A stretch of DNA of 64,000 nucleotides from an archaeon GW2011_AR15 (lineage in GTDB: Archaea; Nanobdellota; Nanobdellia; Woesearchaeales; GW2011-AR15). Below the pieces are notes generated by a model, which saw only the letters and a list, made by a program, of their open reading frames with translations, was not told the DNA's origin and did no database searches. Position 1 is the stretch's first letter; each line of letters starts with the position of its first letter. The position numbers and the translations under genes were made by a program. Below are positions 1 through 7,976 of the stretch, in pieces. The stretch is taken from contig CP010425.1 of the NCBI GenBank assembly GCA_000830295.1, forward strand, positions 358,884-422,883, read 5' to 3'.

Positions 1-177
1 TTCTATTATAATGAAGAACAAAAGAAAAAAGCTGAGAAATCCCTGAAGGAGGAGCAGAAAAAGCACAGCAAAAAGATTGCGACTGCAATTGTGGAAGCTG
101 AGGAGTTCTACAGGGCAGAGGAATACCACCAGAAATACTACGAGAAAAAAGGATGCATTGAAAACCTTTTTAAATGA
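1..177 (+). CDS. msrA: Peptide methionine sulfoxide reductase MsrA, C-terminal fragment
   Basis: Only the last 58 codons are present; frame 1 is open from the left edge to a TGA at 175-177. The tail carries two MsrA signatures: YYNEEQKKKAE near the start and FYRAEEYHQKYYEKK near the end, matching the conserved FYxAExYHQxY C-terminus of MsrA. The enzyme reduces methionine-S-sulfoxide in proteins with thioredoxin or a similar donor, in the cytosol. The catalytic GCFW motif lies outside the window. A cysteine (GCIE) five residues before the end could be a resolving cysteine, which is inference. Deoxyhypusine synthase follows in the same direction about 100 bases downstream. Confidence 0.85.
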   Translation, partial: FYYNEEQKKKAEKSLKEEQKKHSKKIATAIVEAEEFYRAEEYHQKYYEKKGCIENLFK

Positions 178-279
178 ACTAAGACTCCCTCATTCTATGG
201 AAAGCAGCGTCCGGAAAAAAGGCGTGTAAATCTGTTCTTAATATCATTAGCTTTCAATATACTTATTTGGTGAATATCT

Positions 280-1218
280 GTGGAAAAAGTAAAAGACTTC
301 AGGTGGAAAAAAGGAATATCTGTGAATGAATTAGTTGAATCGCTGGGAAATGTGGGGTTCCAGAGCAGCGAGATGAAGAAAGCTGTTGATGTCATTGTCA
401 AGATGAAGAAGGATGGGGCAAAGATCTTTTTCACATACACCAGCAACATGGTTACTTCCGGGTTAAGGGGGTTCTTTGCCCAGCTTATAGAATTAGGCAT
501 GGTGGATGTGGTTGTAACTACTGTCGGCGGGATTGAAGAGGATATCATGAAGGCAGAAGGCGAGAAATTCATAATAGGCAGATTCAGCGCTGACGATATC
601 GAGCTTTATGAGAAAGGCGTCAACAGGGTGGGCAACCTTTTCATAAGGAATGAGTCATATCTTAAATTTGAAGATACAATAGGGAAGATGCTCCTTGAAC
701 TCTATAAGAAAAAGCCGCGATGGACTCCCTCCGAATTAATACATGAGCTTGGGAAAAGGCTGGATGACAGGAATTCAATATTATACCAGGCATCAAAAAA
801 TAATGTCCCCATTTTCTGCCCGGGAATAACAGACGGCTCATTCGGGTTCCATCTGTTCATGCTGCAGCAGAAGCATCCTGATTTTGTTATAGATGTTGTC
901 CAGGATTTTAGGAACATATTATTCTGCACAAGCCATGACGACAAAAAAGGCCTTGTCTCGCTGGGAGGAAGCATTTCGAAGCACCATGCAATACTTGCCT
1001 GCCTTCTCAACGGGGGGCTGGATTATGCTGTGTATCTTACAACTGCGCATGCAAGCTCAGGCAGCATGTCCGGAGCAACAACAGAAGAGGCAAAGAGCTG
1101 GGGAAAAGTCAAAGATGACTCTGATGTCTCCACTGTAATCGGTGATGTGACCTTCACTTTCCCGCTTATAATGGTCAAGGCTCTTGAGACGCTTGAGAAG
1201 GACGGCATGCTGAAATGA
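280..1218 (+). CDS. dys: Deoxyhypusine synthase
   Basis: 312 aa, normal length for the family. It transfers the aminobutyl group of spermidine to one lysine of aIF5A, the first step of hypusine formation, using NAD. Recognisable parts are FTYTSNMVTSGLRG near residues 45-60, the NAD-site region around FCPGITDGSFG, and EAKSWGKV with the lysine that forms the enzyme-substrate imine at K276. The start is GTG at 280: an in-frame TGA lies at 271-273 and no ATG gives a full N-terminus. A weak TATA-like box (tcaatatact) is about 22 bases upstream. The stop overlaps the ATG of the next gene by 4 bases (ATGA), so the two are probably translationally coupled. Confidence 0.93.
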   Translation: MEKVKDFRWKKGISVNELVESLGNVGFQSSEMKKAVDVIVKMKKDGAKIFFTYTSNMVTSGLRGFFAQLIELGMVDVVVTTVGGIEEDIMKAEGEKFIIGRFSADDIELYEKGVNRVGNLFIRNESYLKFEDTIGKMLLELYKKKPRWTPSELIHELGKRLDDRNSILYQASKNNVPIFCPGITDGSFGFHLFMLQQKHPDFVIDVVQDFRNILFCTSHDDKKGLVSLGGSISKHHAILACLLNGGLDYAVYLTTAHASSGSMSGATTEEAKSWGKVKDDSDVSTVIGDVTFTFPLIMVKALETLEKDGMLK

Positions 1219-2234
1219 AGGCCCGTTTTGTAATATCAAAAAAGAAAGTCCTTGGACAGTATCAGGAAATAAAAAAATACGCTGACGCTGTTTCCTACAG
1301 CTACAAGACCAATGTTGATGTCGGGAAAATCCTTGAGGAAAATACAGACACGATGTTCAGCATCCATACACTAGAAAGCCTTGATGACTTAAAGGACATG
1401 AAAAGGGTATGGTTTTTCTCCCAGGCATGGAATGATAAAGATTTAGGGATGCTGTTCAAAAAAGGAGTCAATAAATTTGTTGTTGACAATGACACAGACC
1501 TGAAAATACTGCTGGATTATGCAAAAGAAAAAAAGAAAAAACTTTCTCTGCTGCTGAGGATGAGGCTGAAAGAGCACACAGTACACACGGGGAAGCATTT
1601 TGTCTATGGGTTTTATTCGGGCAGGGTCAACGAGCTTCTTCCTGAGCTGAGGAAAAACAAAAATATTGATCGGCTGGGGATACATTTCCACAGAAAAACC
1701 CAGAATGTCAGCGAGTGGGATCTCAAAGAAGAGCTAGAAGACACTATACTGCACTGGGATAAAATAGATATTGTGAATATCGGCGGCGGGCTTCCTGCTG
1801 AATACAAGAACTACAGCCAGGGCGTGCTGAAAGGGATATTTGAGAAAATAGCAGAGCTGAAGAAATGGCTCAACAAGCAGGGGATAAAAATGGTAATAGA
1901 GCCCGGGAGGTTCATAGCCGCCTCTCCTGTAAGACTTGAGACTGAAATACTCAATGTGATTGAGAATAACGTGATAATAAACTGCTCGGTCTATAATTCC
2001 GCCATGGACACTTTTGTGGCGCACATAAGGCTGATTGTTGAAGGGGAAAAGGAAAACGGCCGGGCATATACGATAAAAGGCTGCACACCTGACTCCATGG
2101 ACATATTCAGGTATAAAGTGTTCCTTGAAAAGCCGAAAAAGGGCGGGAAAATAATATTCCTTAATGCGGGAGCATACAATTATGCCTCAGATTTCTGCAA
2201 TCTTCCTAAACTGGAAACTGCTGTTGTGGATTAG
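1215..2234 (+). CDS. PLP-dependent ornithine/diamino-acid-type decarboxylase (fold III)
   Basis: 339 aa, in the alanine-racemase-fold decarboxylase family (ornithine, lysine, diaminopimelate, carboxynorspermidine). Visible features are the PLP lysine in YSYKTN (K31), the histidine-bearing GIHFHRKTQN, the glycine loop NIGGGLP, the phosphate-binding IEPGRF, the dimer-interface GCTPDSMD (C290, D293) and a late tyrosine in NAGAY (Y321). It overlaps deoxyhypusine synthase by 4 bases. Since that enzyme uses spermidine, a role in polyamine supply is the natural reading, but the substrate (ornithine, arginine or carboxynorspermidine) cannot be told from sequence alone. Its TAG stop at 2232-2234 interlocks with the TAA stop of the opposing 51-codon gene. 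Confidence 0.85.
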   Translation: MKARFVISKKKVLGQYQEIKKYADAVSYSYKTNVDVGKILEENTDTMFSIHTLESLDDLKDMKRVWFFSQAWNDKDLGMLFKKGVNKFVVDNDTDLKILLDYAKEKKKKLSLLLRMRLKEHTVHTGKHFVYGFYSGRVNELLPELRKNKNIDRLGIHFHRKTQNVSEWDLKEELEDTILHWDKIDIVNIGGGLPAEYKNYSQGVLKGIFEKIAELKKWLNKQGIKMVIEPGRFIAASPVRLETEILNVIENNVIINCSVYNSAMDTFVAHIRLIVEGEKENGRAYTIKGCTPDSMDIFRYKVFLEKPKKGGKIIFLNAGAYNYASDFCNLPKLETAVVD

Positions 2235-2386
2235 ATTGCGAACTCCCTTCTTGCAACTGCCCTGTTAAGCTCGTATAATTCAGCATAATCCTTCTCAGTT
2301 ACGTACCTTATGAGAGCGCTAATTTCTCTCCTTGTGTAAAAAACTCCCACGAGCAATGTTGACAGTAACACAATGATTTTTATCAT
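2231..2386 (-). CDS. Small membrane peptide, 51 aa
   Basis: A complete 51-codon frame from ATG at 2386-2384 to TAA at 2233-2231. The N-terminus MIKIIVLLSTLLVGVFY is one hydrophobic segment, followed by a charged tail of about 33 residues rich in R, E and Y. Two signals support it as real: a GAGGTGA Shine-Dalgarno about five bases before the ATG, and a TATA box (tatttaaaca) at 2421-2430 about 40 bases upstream. It lies downstream of the EamA transporter on the same strand and its stop interlocks with that of the opposing decarboxylase. I do not recognise the family. One membrane pass with a cytosolic or external tail is the likely topology. Confidence 0.62.
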   Translation of the reverse strand: MIKIIVLLSTLLVGVFYTRREISALIRYVTEKDYAELYELNRAVARREFAI

Positions 2387-2420
2387 GCAAATCACCTCTT
2401 TAAGAAAAAGAGGGCAGTTT

Positions 2421-2430
2421 TGTTTAAATA
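2421..2430 (-). promoter_or_regulatory. TATA box for the 51-aa peptide gene
   Basis: Read on the minus strand as tatttaaaca, centred about 40 bases before the ATG at 2386. A start site about 26 bases downstream leaves a short leader that holds GAGGTGA. Confidence 0.5.
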
Positions 2431-2463
2431 GCTCACAAGAGGATGTCTACTGTGTCCAGTGGC

Positions 2464-3348
2464 TTATAGGCTGATAAGGACCAGCCCTAAAAGAATTGTG
2501 AGTATTCCAACTTTCTGGTTAAGGACAAGCTTCTCTTTGTAGAATATCATGGCAAGCGTAACAATTATTGCGGGATAAAGCGAGCTTATGGGCGTTATTA
2601 TTGCAGCATCGCCCACTGTGAACCCGTAAGTAAGCACGAGCCATGCAAGAGTGTAGAGGACTGTAGAGCAGAAAAGTATGAAAAATGGCATCTTGTCTTT
2701 AAACTCTGATTTTTTCGGGATGCCTTTGTTATAGAGCGCAAACAGCATCAGGAAACTGCCGAAGGATATGTTTGAGAAAAAGAATACTGATATGTAGTGG
2801 GTTGCAGGAAAGTTGACTCCGAATAAGGTTATATCATTGGAAACAAGCTCCAGTATGAAAAAGTAGATTCCCCACATCATAAGTGTTATCAGGGATTCCT
2901 TCACTCCCCTTACTGCATGCATGCTTTTTATTTTTTTCAGGTCTGTTGACACAAGCACGACGCCTGACACGAGCATCAGGATAGCTATGAATGTAAAGAG
3001 GCTTATGCTCTGCCCCAGGAACAGCACAAGCAGCAATACAGTTATTACAGTATATGATGCTGAAATGGGCGTTACTATTGAAACCTCTCCTATCTCCAGC
3101 GACCTGTAGAAATTATAGATGGCTATTGTCTGGCAGATTCCGCCGATTACAAGCAGCATCAGGTTTGGGAGGGCGATGCTTACGCTGAAAAACAGCAAGA
3201 AAGGCAGTGTAAAGGCCAGCCCGAAAAGATTGGCAATGAACATAGTCTTGTATGTCCCAAGTTTTCTTATCACAACACTCTGAATAAAATCAGCAATTCC
3301 CCATGAGAACATGGGAATAAGTCCTGCGAGTATGCTTATAGGCAACAT
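2464..3348 (-). CDS. EamA/DMT-superfamily transporter
   Basis: 294 aa with about ten hydrophobic segments in two repeats of five, the normal EamA layout. Typical features are SWGIADF after the first segment, GEVSIVTPISASYTVIT closing the first repeat, and GDAAIITPISSLYPAII in the second. Family members export amino acids, nucleotides or other metabolites, or move sugars and lipid-linked sugars across the inner membrane; the substrate here is unknown. A TATA-like cttaaaataaac lies at about 3366-3377 and GGAG is five bases before the ATG. The 51-aa peptide follows on the same strand but has its own promoter signals. Confidence 0.8.
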   Translation of the reverse strand: MLPISILAGLIPMFSWGIADFIQSVVIRKLGTYKTMFIANLFGLAFTLPFLLFFSVSIALPNLMLLVIGGICQTIAIYNFYRSLEIGEVSIVTPISASYTVITVLLLVLFLGQSISLFTFIAILMLVSGVVLVSTDLKKIKSMHAVRGVKESLITLMMWGIYFFILELVSNDITLFGVNFPATHYISVFFFSNISFGSFLMLFALYNKGIPKKSEFKDKMPFFILFCSTVLYTLAWLVLTYGFTVGDAAIITPISSLYPAIIVTLAMIFYKEKLVLNQKVGILTILLGLVLISL

Positions 3349-3373
3349 AATCTCCGGGAGTTTTAGGTTTATT

Positions 3374-4126
3374 TTAAGCTTTCCTAATTATATCCTGTAT
3401 CAGGCGGGCTCCTTTCCATATTCTTGGCCCCGGCCTGTTCAGGAACGTGTCATCAACTGCAAAAACCTTTTTTTCTTTTACAGCCCGCAGATTTCTCCAC
3501 CCTCTTTTTAGTAAATCTTCCTTTTTTGATTTATCATGGAAGCCGCACCAGTGCAGGAGGATTATATCGGGGTCAAATTTCTCGACCTGTTTCAGTGTGA
3601 CTTCCGGGCTCAGCTTTCCTTCTTTTATCATGGGAATCCCGCCCGCTGCCTTTATCAGCTCAGGCACCCAGTTCCCTGCAACTGTCGGAGGCCTGTGAAA
3701 TTCCTCTGTGTATATTTTTGGTCTTTTTCTTTGTGCTAATTCCTGTATCCTGCCTATCTCAAGTTTAACATCAGAAACAATTTCCTTTGCTTTCGTGCCT
3801 GTTCCTGTAAGCACCCCTATCATCATGAAGCTGTCATATACGCCCTTCAGTGTCTGTGGAAACAGGTTTACAAGCCTGACATTGTTTTTTTCAGCCCATT
3901 CCTTTACAGCGGGCGGCACATACATGGAGGTGAGGATTAAATCCGGGTTGAGTTTCCTGATTTTTTCCATGTCCCTGACATGTATCCATGAGCCTGCTTT
4001 GGGGATTTTTCCGGCTGCCCCAGGATAGTCGCAAAAAGTTGTTACCCCGGCAATCCTGTCTCCCAATCCCAGTGCAAAGAGTATTTCAGTGTTGCTCGGT
4101 GCCAAAGATAAAATTCTATTGTACAT
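3374..4126 (-). CDS. BtuF-like periplasmic-binding-fold protein without signal peptide
   Basis: 250 aa. The start (RILSLAPSNTEILFALG) and the continuing GVTTFCDYPGAAGKIPKAG, LNPDLILTS and EKFDPDIILLHWCG segments are those of the helical-backbone substrate-binding domain of cobalamin/iron-chelate ABC transporters (BtuF, FhuD). Unlike transport proteins it has no signal peptide or lipobox, and no permease or ATPase gene is nearby, so a cytosolic role or use as a corrinoid-binding module is more likely than uptake. Its 5' end overlaps the 3' end of the phospholipase-D gene by 11 bases, suggesting one transcript. The fold call is firm; the ligand is not. Confidence 0.75.
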   Translation of the reverse strand: MYNRILSLAPSNTEILFALGLGDRIAGVTTFCDYPGAAGKIPKAGSWIHVRDMEKIRKLNPDLILTSMYVPPAVKEWAEKNNVRLVNLFPQTLKGVYDSFMMIGVLTGTGTKAKEIVSDVKLEIGRIQELAQRKRPKIYTEEFHRPPTVAGNWVPELIKAAGGIPMIKEGKLSPEVTLKQVEKFDPDIILLHWCGFHDKSKKEDLLKRGWRNLRAVKEKKVFAVDDTFLNRPGPRIWKGARLIQDIIRKA

Positions 4127-5402
4127 TTTTCCAGGATGATCCTGATATAGGGTATGGATCTGTCCTTAATAATGCTTCTCCTTCATCCGCTCTGAGGTTC
4201 CACATTCCCTCCCAGTAAACATAATCAATCACCTGCTGGGATTTTTTCAGCAGGAGGATGCCCTCAGAATTTTTCAGAGCAAACGATGGCTCTATTTTAG
4301 TTGTACCCCCGGGCCCTAATTTTCCCGAAAGCCTTGAATTAGTCTTGCTGTTGCTGAGAAAATAATAGCCTAGATCAATTGTACTGTTTCCGGTGTTTTT
4401 TATTTCTACATATTCTTTTCCTTCGTCAGCGCCTTCTGCGTCATACATTATGCGGTATAATATTATGCCGCCTGCTGCATTCGGCATAGTTTCCTCAAAC
4501 TCATATAATCTTTCAAACTCTGCAATAAATTTTTCAGCGGTTTTTTCATCATGGATTATCAGTATGTTCTCGTCATTGTTCTCGTTTGCGTTTTCTGTCG
4601 GGTTGTATGAGCCTGTAATCACAATTTTCCTGTCGATTATGAAAACCTTGTGGTGCATTGTATACGGATTATTGTCCAGTATTGTAAACTCTCTCAGGTC
4701 ATCATATCTTGAATAGTCCGCTGCCTGCCTTGTCTCCATTATGCCTTTCACATCAAGGCCTTCATAATCCTTGTTCCAGAGCAGGTTGCCTATATCCTCA
4801 TCAGTGAAGCTGAAATCCATGAAATATACTGAGCTGTTTGCCCCTCTTAATGCATTAATCACGTGCAGCTTGCAGCTGTCCTCGGGACAAAAATAATTCT
4901 CAATCTTTATTTCTCCTGAAAAAATAGCAGGATATTTTACTTCATCTCCCTTCCCGTAAATTCCATTGTCAAACTCTTCAAATTCAGCAAGATAATTTTC
5001 TGCAAGGTGGTCTGATTCTATGAAAACAATGTTGTTATTGTTGCTGTAGTTATCCCTTTCAGTCGGATTCATGCTTCCTGTCATGACTGTCCTGTTGTCA
5101 AAAACGCAGAACTTGTTGTGCATAAGGGCATAGGAACGGCCTGTTCTGAATTCGCCTTCTGATGTGCTGTCCTCTATGATAACTTCTGCATTTTTCTCCT
5201 TCAGCTTTGATATCAGCTCTGGAAGGTTAAGCTCATAGAAAGCGCACTTTATTTCTGATGAATTATCAATCTGCTCCATAATCCTGTCAAGGCACGCATC
5301 TTCAGGGCAGAAATAGACTTTGATTTCAGAATAGGGCTCCCTTATCTCTGATGGTGTGCACGATGCAATGAACAGAAGAACCAGGATAACCTGCCATCTC
5401 AT
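4116..5402 (-). CDS. Phospholipase-D-family lipoprotein with lamin-tail domain
   Basis: 428 aa. A signal peptide ends in the lipobox-like FIASC (C15), so the protein should be lipid-anchored outside. Two HKD repeats follow: H95-x-K97 with D102 and TGSMNPT, and H250-x-K252 with D257 and TGSYNPT, the paired half-sites of one phosphodiesterase active site. Both halves begin with a related YFCPEDxC segment (about 30 and 170), so the gene looks like an internal duplication. Residues about 310-420 resemble a lamin-tail beta-sandwich (YVEIKNTGNSTIDLGYYF). Substrates could be phospholipid, nucleic acid or a surface polymer. Its stop overlaps the BtuF-like gene and its start overlaps the upstream gene by 4 bases, so three genes form an operon. 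Confidence 0.85.
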   Translation of the reverse strand: MRWQVILVLLFIASCTPSEIREPYSEIKVYFCPEDACLDRIMEQIDNSSEIKCAFYELNLPELISKLKEKNAEVIIEDSTSEGEFRTGRSYALMHNKFCVFDNRTVMTGSMNPTERDNYSNNNNIVFIESDHLAENYLAEFEEFDNGIYGKGDEVKYPAIFSGEIKIENYFCPEDSCKLHVINALRGANSSVYFMDFSFTDEDIGNLLWNKDYEGLDVKGIMETRQAADYSRYDDLREFTILDNNPYTMHHKVFIIDRKIVITGSYNPTENANENNDENILIIHDEKTAEKFIAEFERLYEFEETMPNAAGGIILYRIMYDAEGADEGKEYVEIKNTGNSTIDLGYYFLSNSKTNSRLSGKLGPGGTTKIEPSFALKNSEGILLLKKSQQVIDYVYWEGMWNLRADEGEALLRTDPYPISGSSWKNVQ

Positions 5403-5974
5403 CTTGAGAATTCCCTTGAGCTCTTCAGCAGGCTGAATTTCGCTTCAGGGTATTCTTCTTCAAGCTTATCCATCATCTCCCTTATGGGGCTTTTATCTTT
5501 TTTCTCTGTGTAGCTGAAGTTCCTTATTTTTGCAAGCTGCTCTGCCTCAGAAGAAAGCACAGGAAGGAGAAGCTTCACATATGTCTTGCTGCTGGTTGTA
5601 TAGTGCCCGAGGAATTCCGCTTCCCTGTTCTGCATGACGCAGCTGAGAAAATATTCATCCTCAAGGTCAGCATTCCACGGCACAACAACCTTATTGTAGT
5701 CTCCCTTAATTTCCATGCCCGGCTCAAACTCCTTTTGTTTTATCTCTATCTGCACAGGCATGCCTTTTATTATCTTTTTCAGCAGATATCCGGAAACTTT
5801 TCCGGACGCAGAGCCGTCATCTATAACAAGAATCTTATCATTTTTCTCTATGAGGCCGGCTGTCCTTACCTCTTTTCTCACTCTTTTTTCTATGATTTTC
5901 TGGAAGCAGCTCCCGCATGTATCAAGGTTCTGCACGTGGACAGTTGAGGGCTTCCCGCACTTGACGCATTTCAT
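5399..5974 (-). CDS. TtuA/Ncs6-like protein with degenerate PP-loop (Ncs2-like)
   Basis: 191 aa. The N-terminus MKCVKCGKP with CGSCFQKIIEKRVRK matches the zinc-binding start of tRNA 2-thiolation enzymes TtuA/Ncs6 (C3, C6, C20, C23). The ATP-binding PP-loop, SGGxDS in active enzymes, is here IDDGSASGK. The C-terminal half (LLPVLSSEAEQLAKIRNFSY and the late R/E/P pattern) still aligns with TtuA, but the CxxC-type residues that hold the iron-sulfur cluster and second zinc are missing. I infer a catalytically dead paralogue, as Ncs2/Ctu2 is to Ncs6/Ctu1 in eukaryotes. It could instead be a remnant. First gene of the PLD/BtuF-like operon. Confidence 0.6.
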   Translation of the reverse strand: MKCVKCGKPSTVHVQNLDTCGSCFQKIIEKRVRKEVRTAGLIEKNDKILVIDDGSASGKVSGYLLKKIIKGMPVQIEIKQKEFEPGMEIKGDYNKVVVPWNADLEDEYFLSCVMQNREAEFLGHYTTSSKTYVKLLLPVLSSEAEQLAKIRNFSYTEKKDKSPIREMMDKLEEEYPEAKFSLLKSSREFSR

Positions 5975-6029
5975 GACTTAGAGAAGCAGGAGTTGGTTTA
6001 AAAAGATTGGCCATAGACGAGAAATTATT

Positions 6030-6053
6030 TGTCACCACTCTGAAATTTATACA
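6030..6053 (+). repeat. Direct repeat copy 1 in the 5975-6212 divergent promoter region
   Basis: A 24-base element reading tgtcaccactctgaaat then tttataca region; it matches a second copy 46 bases downstream at 19 of 24 positions, with the central CTGAAAT and terminal TACA identical. A TATA-like ctttaaatat (6063-6072) lies between the copies. Possible tandem operator sites. Confidence 0.5.
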
Positions 6054-6075
6054 AAAAAGAAAGCTTTAAATATTG

Positions 6076-6099
6076 TGTAACCATTCTGAAATGAGTACA
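6076..6099 (+). repeat. Direct repeat copy 2 in the 5975-6212 divergent promoter region
   Basis: Second copy of the element at 6030-6053, exactly 46 bases on. Shared core is TGT-ACCA-TCTGAAAT then TACA; the differences are single bases at positions 4 and 9 and a three-base block before TACA. See the finding on this region. Confidence 0.5.
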
Positions 6100-6180
6100 A
6101 TTTAACAAATTTACTTTCACCTCTTTTTCCCTGGAAGGGTCTCCCTCGGGAGATCTTTCTGGGGTTTTAAAATCCTAAAC

Positions 6181-6190
6181 ATTTATATAA
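6181..6190 (+). promoter_or_regulatory. TATA box of the GT-C gene at 6213
   Basis: atttatataa centred 27 bases before the ATG at 6213 with no Shine-Dalgarno between, so the transcript is probably leaderless. Confidence 0.6.
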
Positions 6191-6212
6191 CACGTTTCAA
6201 TCATCTCTCCTG

Positions 6213-7976
6213 ATGGCTAAGAGGAAATCCGGGGGAGAGGATGCTGATTTTTTCCAGACGCTTAAGAAGTATAAGATAGGTGTGGCTTTCGCTGTCCTCA
6301 TTGCAATTCTCCTGCTGGGCTTCTGGCTTAGACTCTATCATATCGATTACCCTGTCGCAGGCTATCATAACTGGAAGACTGCGCATTATATTACAGAGGC
6401 AAGGAATTTTGCTGAAAGGGGTTTTTTTGAGGATGGCCTGTTTATCCCTATGAGGGACACAATGGAAGCTGTTACTGAACCGCCTGACGGGGCCCACAGC
6501 GACACTTTCCCTACGATAGCAATAATTGTCGGGTTCTTATTCAGATTTTTTGGAGCCTCCCTTGTTTTGGCCAGGCTTGTTGGGGTAATATTTTCAGTTG
6601 CCGCTGTCGCGGTGTTCTATTATCTGGTAAAAGAGCTGTTCGGGAGCGAAAGCCTTGCCCTGCTCGCTGCCTTCCTTGCGGCAATAAACCCATTATATGT
6701 ATTTTTCAGCCACAATGTCCAGCTTGATAACCCTGCATTATTCTTCATGCTTTTCGGCTCCCTGTATTATGTAAAATGGCTGAACTCGCTGGAGACGCAC
6801 AAGTATCTTTACATTGCTGTCCTGTTTGTAATGCTGGGAGCTATAACAAAGTATTCATTCTCGCTCATCGGCATACCAATACTGTTCACGCTTCCATACA
6901 AAAAACTGCTTAAAGATAAAGAGAAATTTATGAAGCCTTTGCTGGTTGCGGGCATTATACTTGCTGCATTCCCTGCGTGGGCGCTCTATTCTGAAGTCTA
7001 TGTCAGGTCAAAAATCCTGGCAAGCGGCGTTACCCTTAACTCTGAATCAAATTTCGGCGGCCTTATTGATTTCAGCATGGTCGCTGACCCGGGTTTCTGG
7101 CAGGTCATGAAAAGCTATGTTGCGGATAACTTTACCCTCATAGGGATATTTTTTGCAGCCATCGGCCTTGGGCTGCTGCTGATGCTTTATTTTACAAAAA
7201 ACAAGGACGACACCGGATACAGGTTCATGGTCGGCTACTCAGTAGGGCTTGTTGCATTCCTGTTTGTCATGGGATACAAATTAAGCGGGCACAATTACCA
7301 CCAGTTCCCTGCTGCCCCCCTCATAATCTTCCTTATTGCCTATTTCATTGAGGTTGTCTCAAAGAATGTGCTGAGGCTTGTCAAGCTTGAGAAAAACCTG
7401 AAATCTGCTGCATATATAGGTATAGTGCTGGTTATACTATTTGCCCCTCTTGCCGGAGGAAGTTTCATGACGCAGAGCAGGGAAGCAAGGGACAGGATGT
7501 TCAACACACAGTTCCCCGGGCTTGATATTGCAGGGGAATACATAAACACACACAAAAATCCGGGCGACAGGATGTTCCACTCTTCCCACCAGAGCTTTGG
7601 TGTGCTGTGGCATGCTGACGTGCCGGGATATAAGCCGCCTGCAAGCATAGATGCTTTCAGGAAAGGCGAAGAACTCGGTGTGGAATGGGTATTCGTCTAC
7701 CAGTGGGGAATGCAGAATTACTGCATACTTGACACTTCCGGCTGCAATGAGCTGGAGACTGAAAGAGGGGACTATATCAGAAATAATTACCGGCTGGTCC
7801 AGATTGCCATGTTCCAGAACGGCCAGCAGCTGCAGCCTGTCTATTTCCTTTTCAGGAAGGGAGGCACTTTCAATGAATCAGACCTAAACTCCCTTATAGG
7901 CGGAAAAGCTCCCCTAAAGCAGCAATATGAAATGACAACAGGAACTTATGAGCTGCTGTATATAAACATAGAATGA
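6213..7976 (+). CDS. GT-C (PMT/ArnT-like) membrane glycosyltransferase
   Basis: 587 aa. A short basic N-terminus, then about eleven to thirteen membrane segments, then an extracellular C-terminal domain of about 170 residues. The first loop after segment 1 (LRLYHIDYPVAGYHNWKTA) holds the acidic and histidine residues typical of the GT-C first outer loop, and FFSHNVQLDNPALFF fits the second. Such enzymes take a sugar from polyprenyl-phosphate-sugar on the outer face and transfer it to protein, lipid or glycan. Start is ATG at 6213 behind a TATA box, apparently leaderless. The next gene starts 4 bases before its stop, so the two are coupled. Confidence 0.8.
   Translation: MAKRKSGGEDADFFQTLKKYKIGVAFAVLIAILLLGFWLRLYHIDYPVAGYHNWKTAHYITEARNFAERGFFEDGLFIPMRDTMEAVTEPPDGAHSDTFPTIAIIVGFLFRFFGASLVLARLVGVIFSVAAVAVFYYLVKELFGSESLALLAAFLAAINPLYVFFSHNVQLDNPALFFMLFGSLYYVKWLNSLETHKYLYIAVLFVMLGAITKYSFSLIGIPILFTLPYKKLLKDKEKFMKPLLVAGIILAAFPAWALYSEVYVRSKILASGVTLNSESNFGGLIDFSMVADPGFWQVMKSYVADNFTLIGIFFAAIGLGLLLMLYFTKNKDDTGYRFMVGYSVGLVAFLFVMGYKLSGHNYHQFPAAPLIIFLIAYFIEVVSKNVLRLVKLEKNLKSAAYIGIVLVILFAPLAGGSFMTQSREARDRMFNTQFPGLDIAGEYINTHKNPGDRMFHSSHQSFGVLWHADVPGYKPPASIDAFRKGEELGVEWVFVYQWGMQNYCILDTSGCNELETERGDYIRNNYRLVQIAMFQNGQQLQPVYFLFRKGGTFNESDLNSLIGGKAPLKQQYEMTTGTYELLYINIE

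Noticed and set aside
6013-6024. 12-base match atagacgagaaa shared with 38280-38291, both in divergent promoter regions
   Set aside because: Too short for confidence, with different distances from flanking genes and no symmetry.
6139-6154. Imperfect inverted repeat gtctccc-tc-gggagat as terminator
   Set aside because: It lies between divergent genes where no transcript needs to end, and the loop is too short unless two pairs open.
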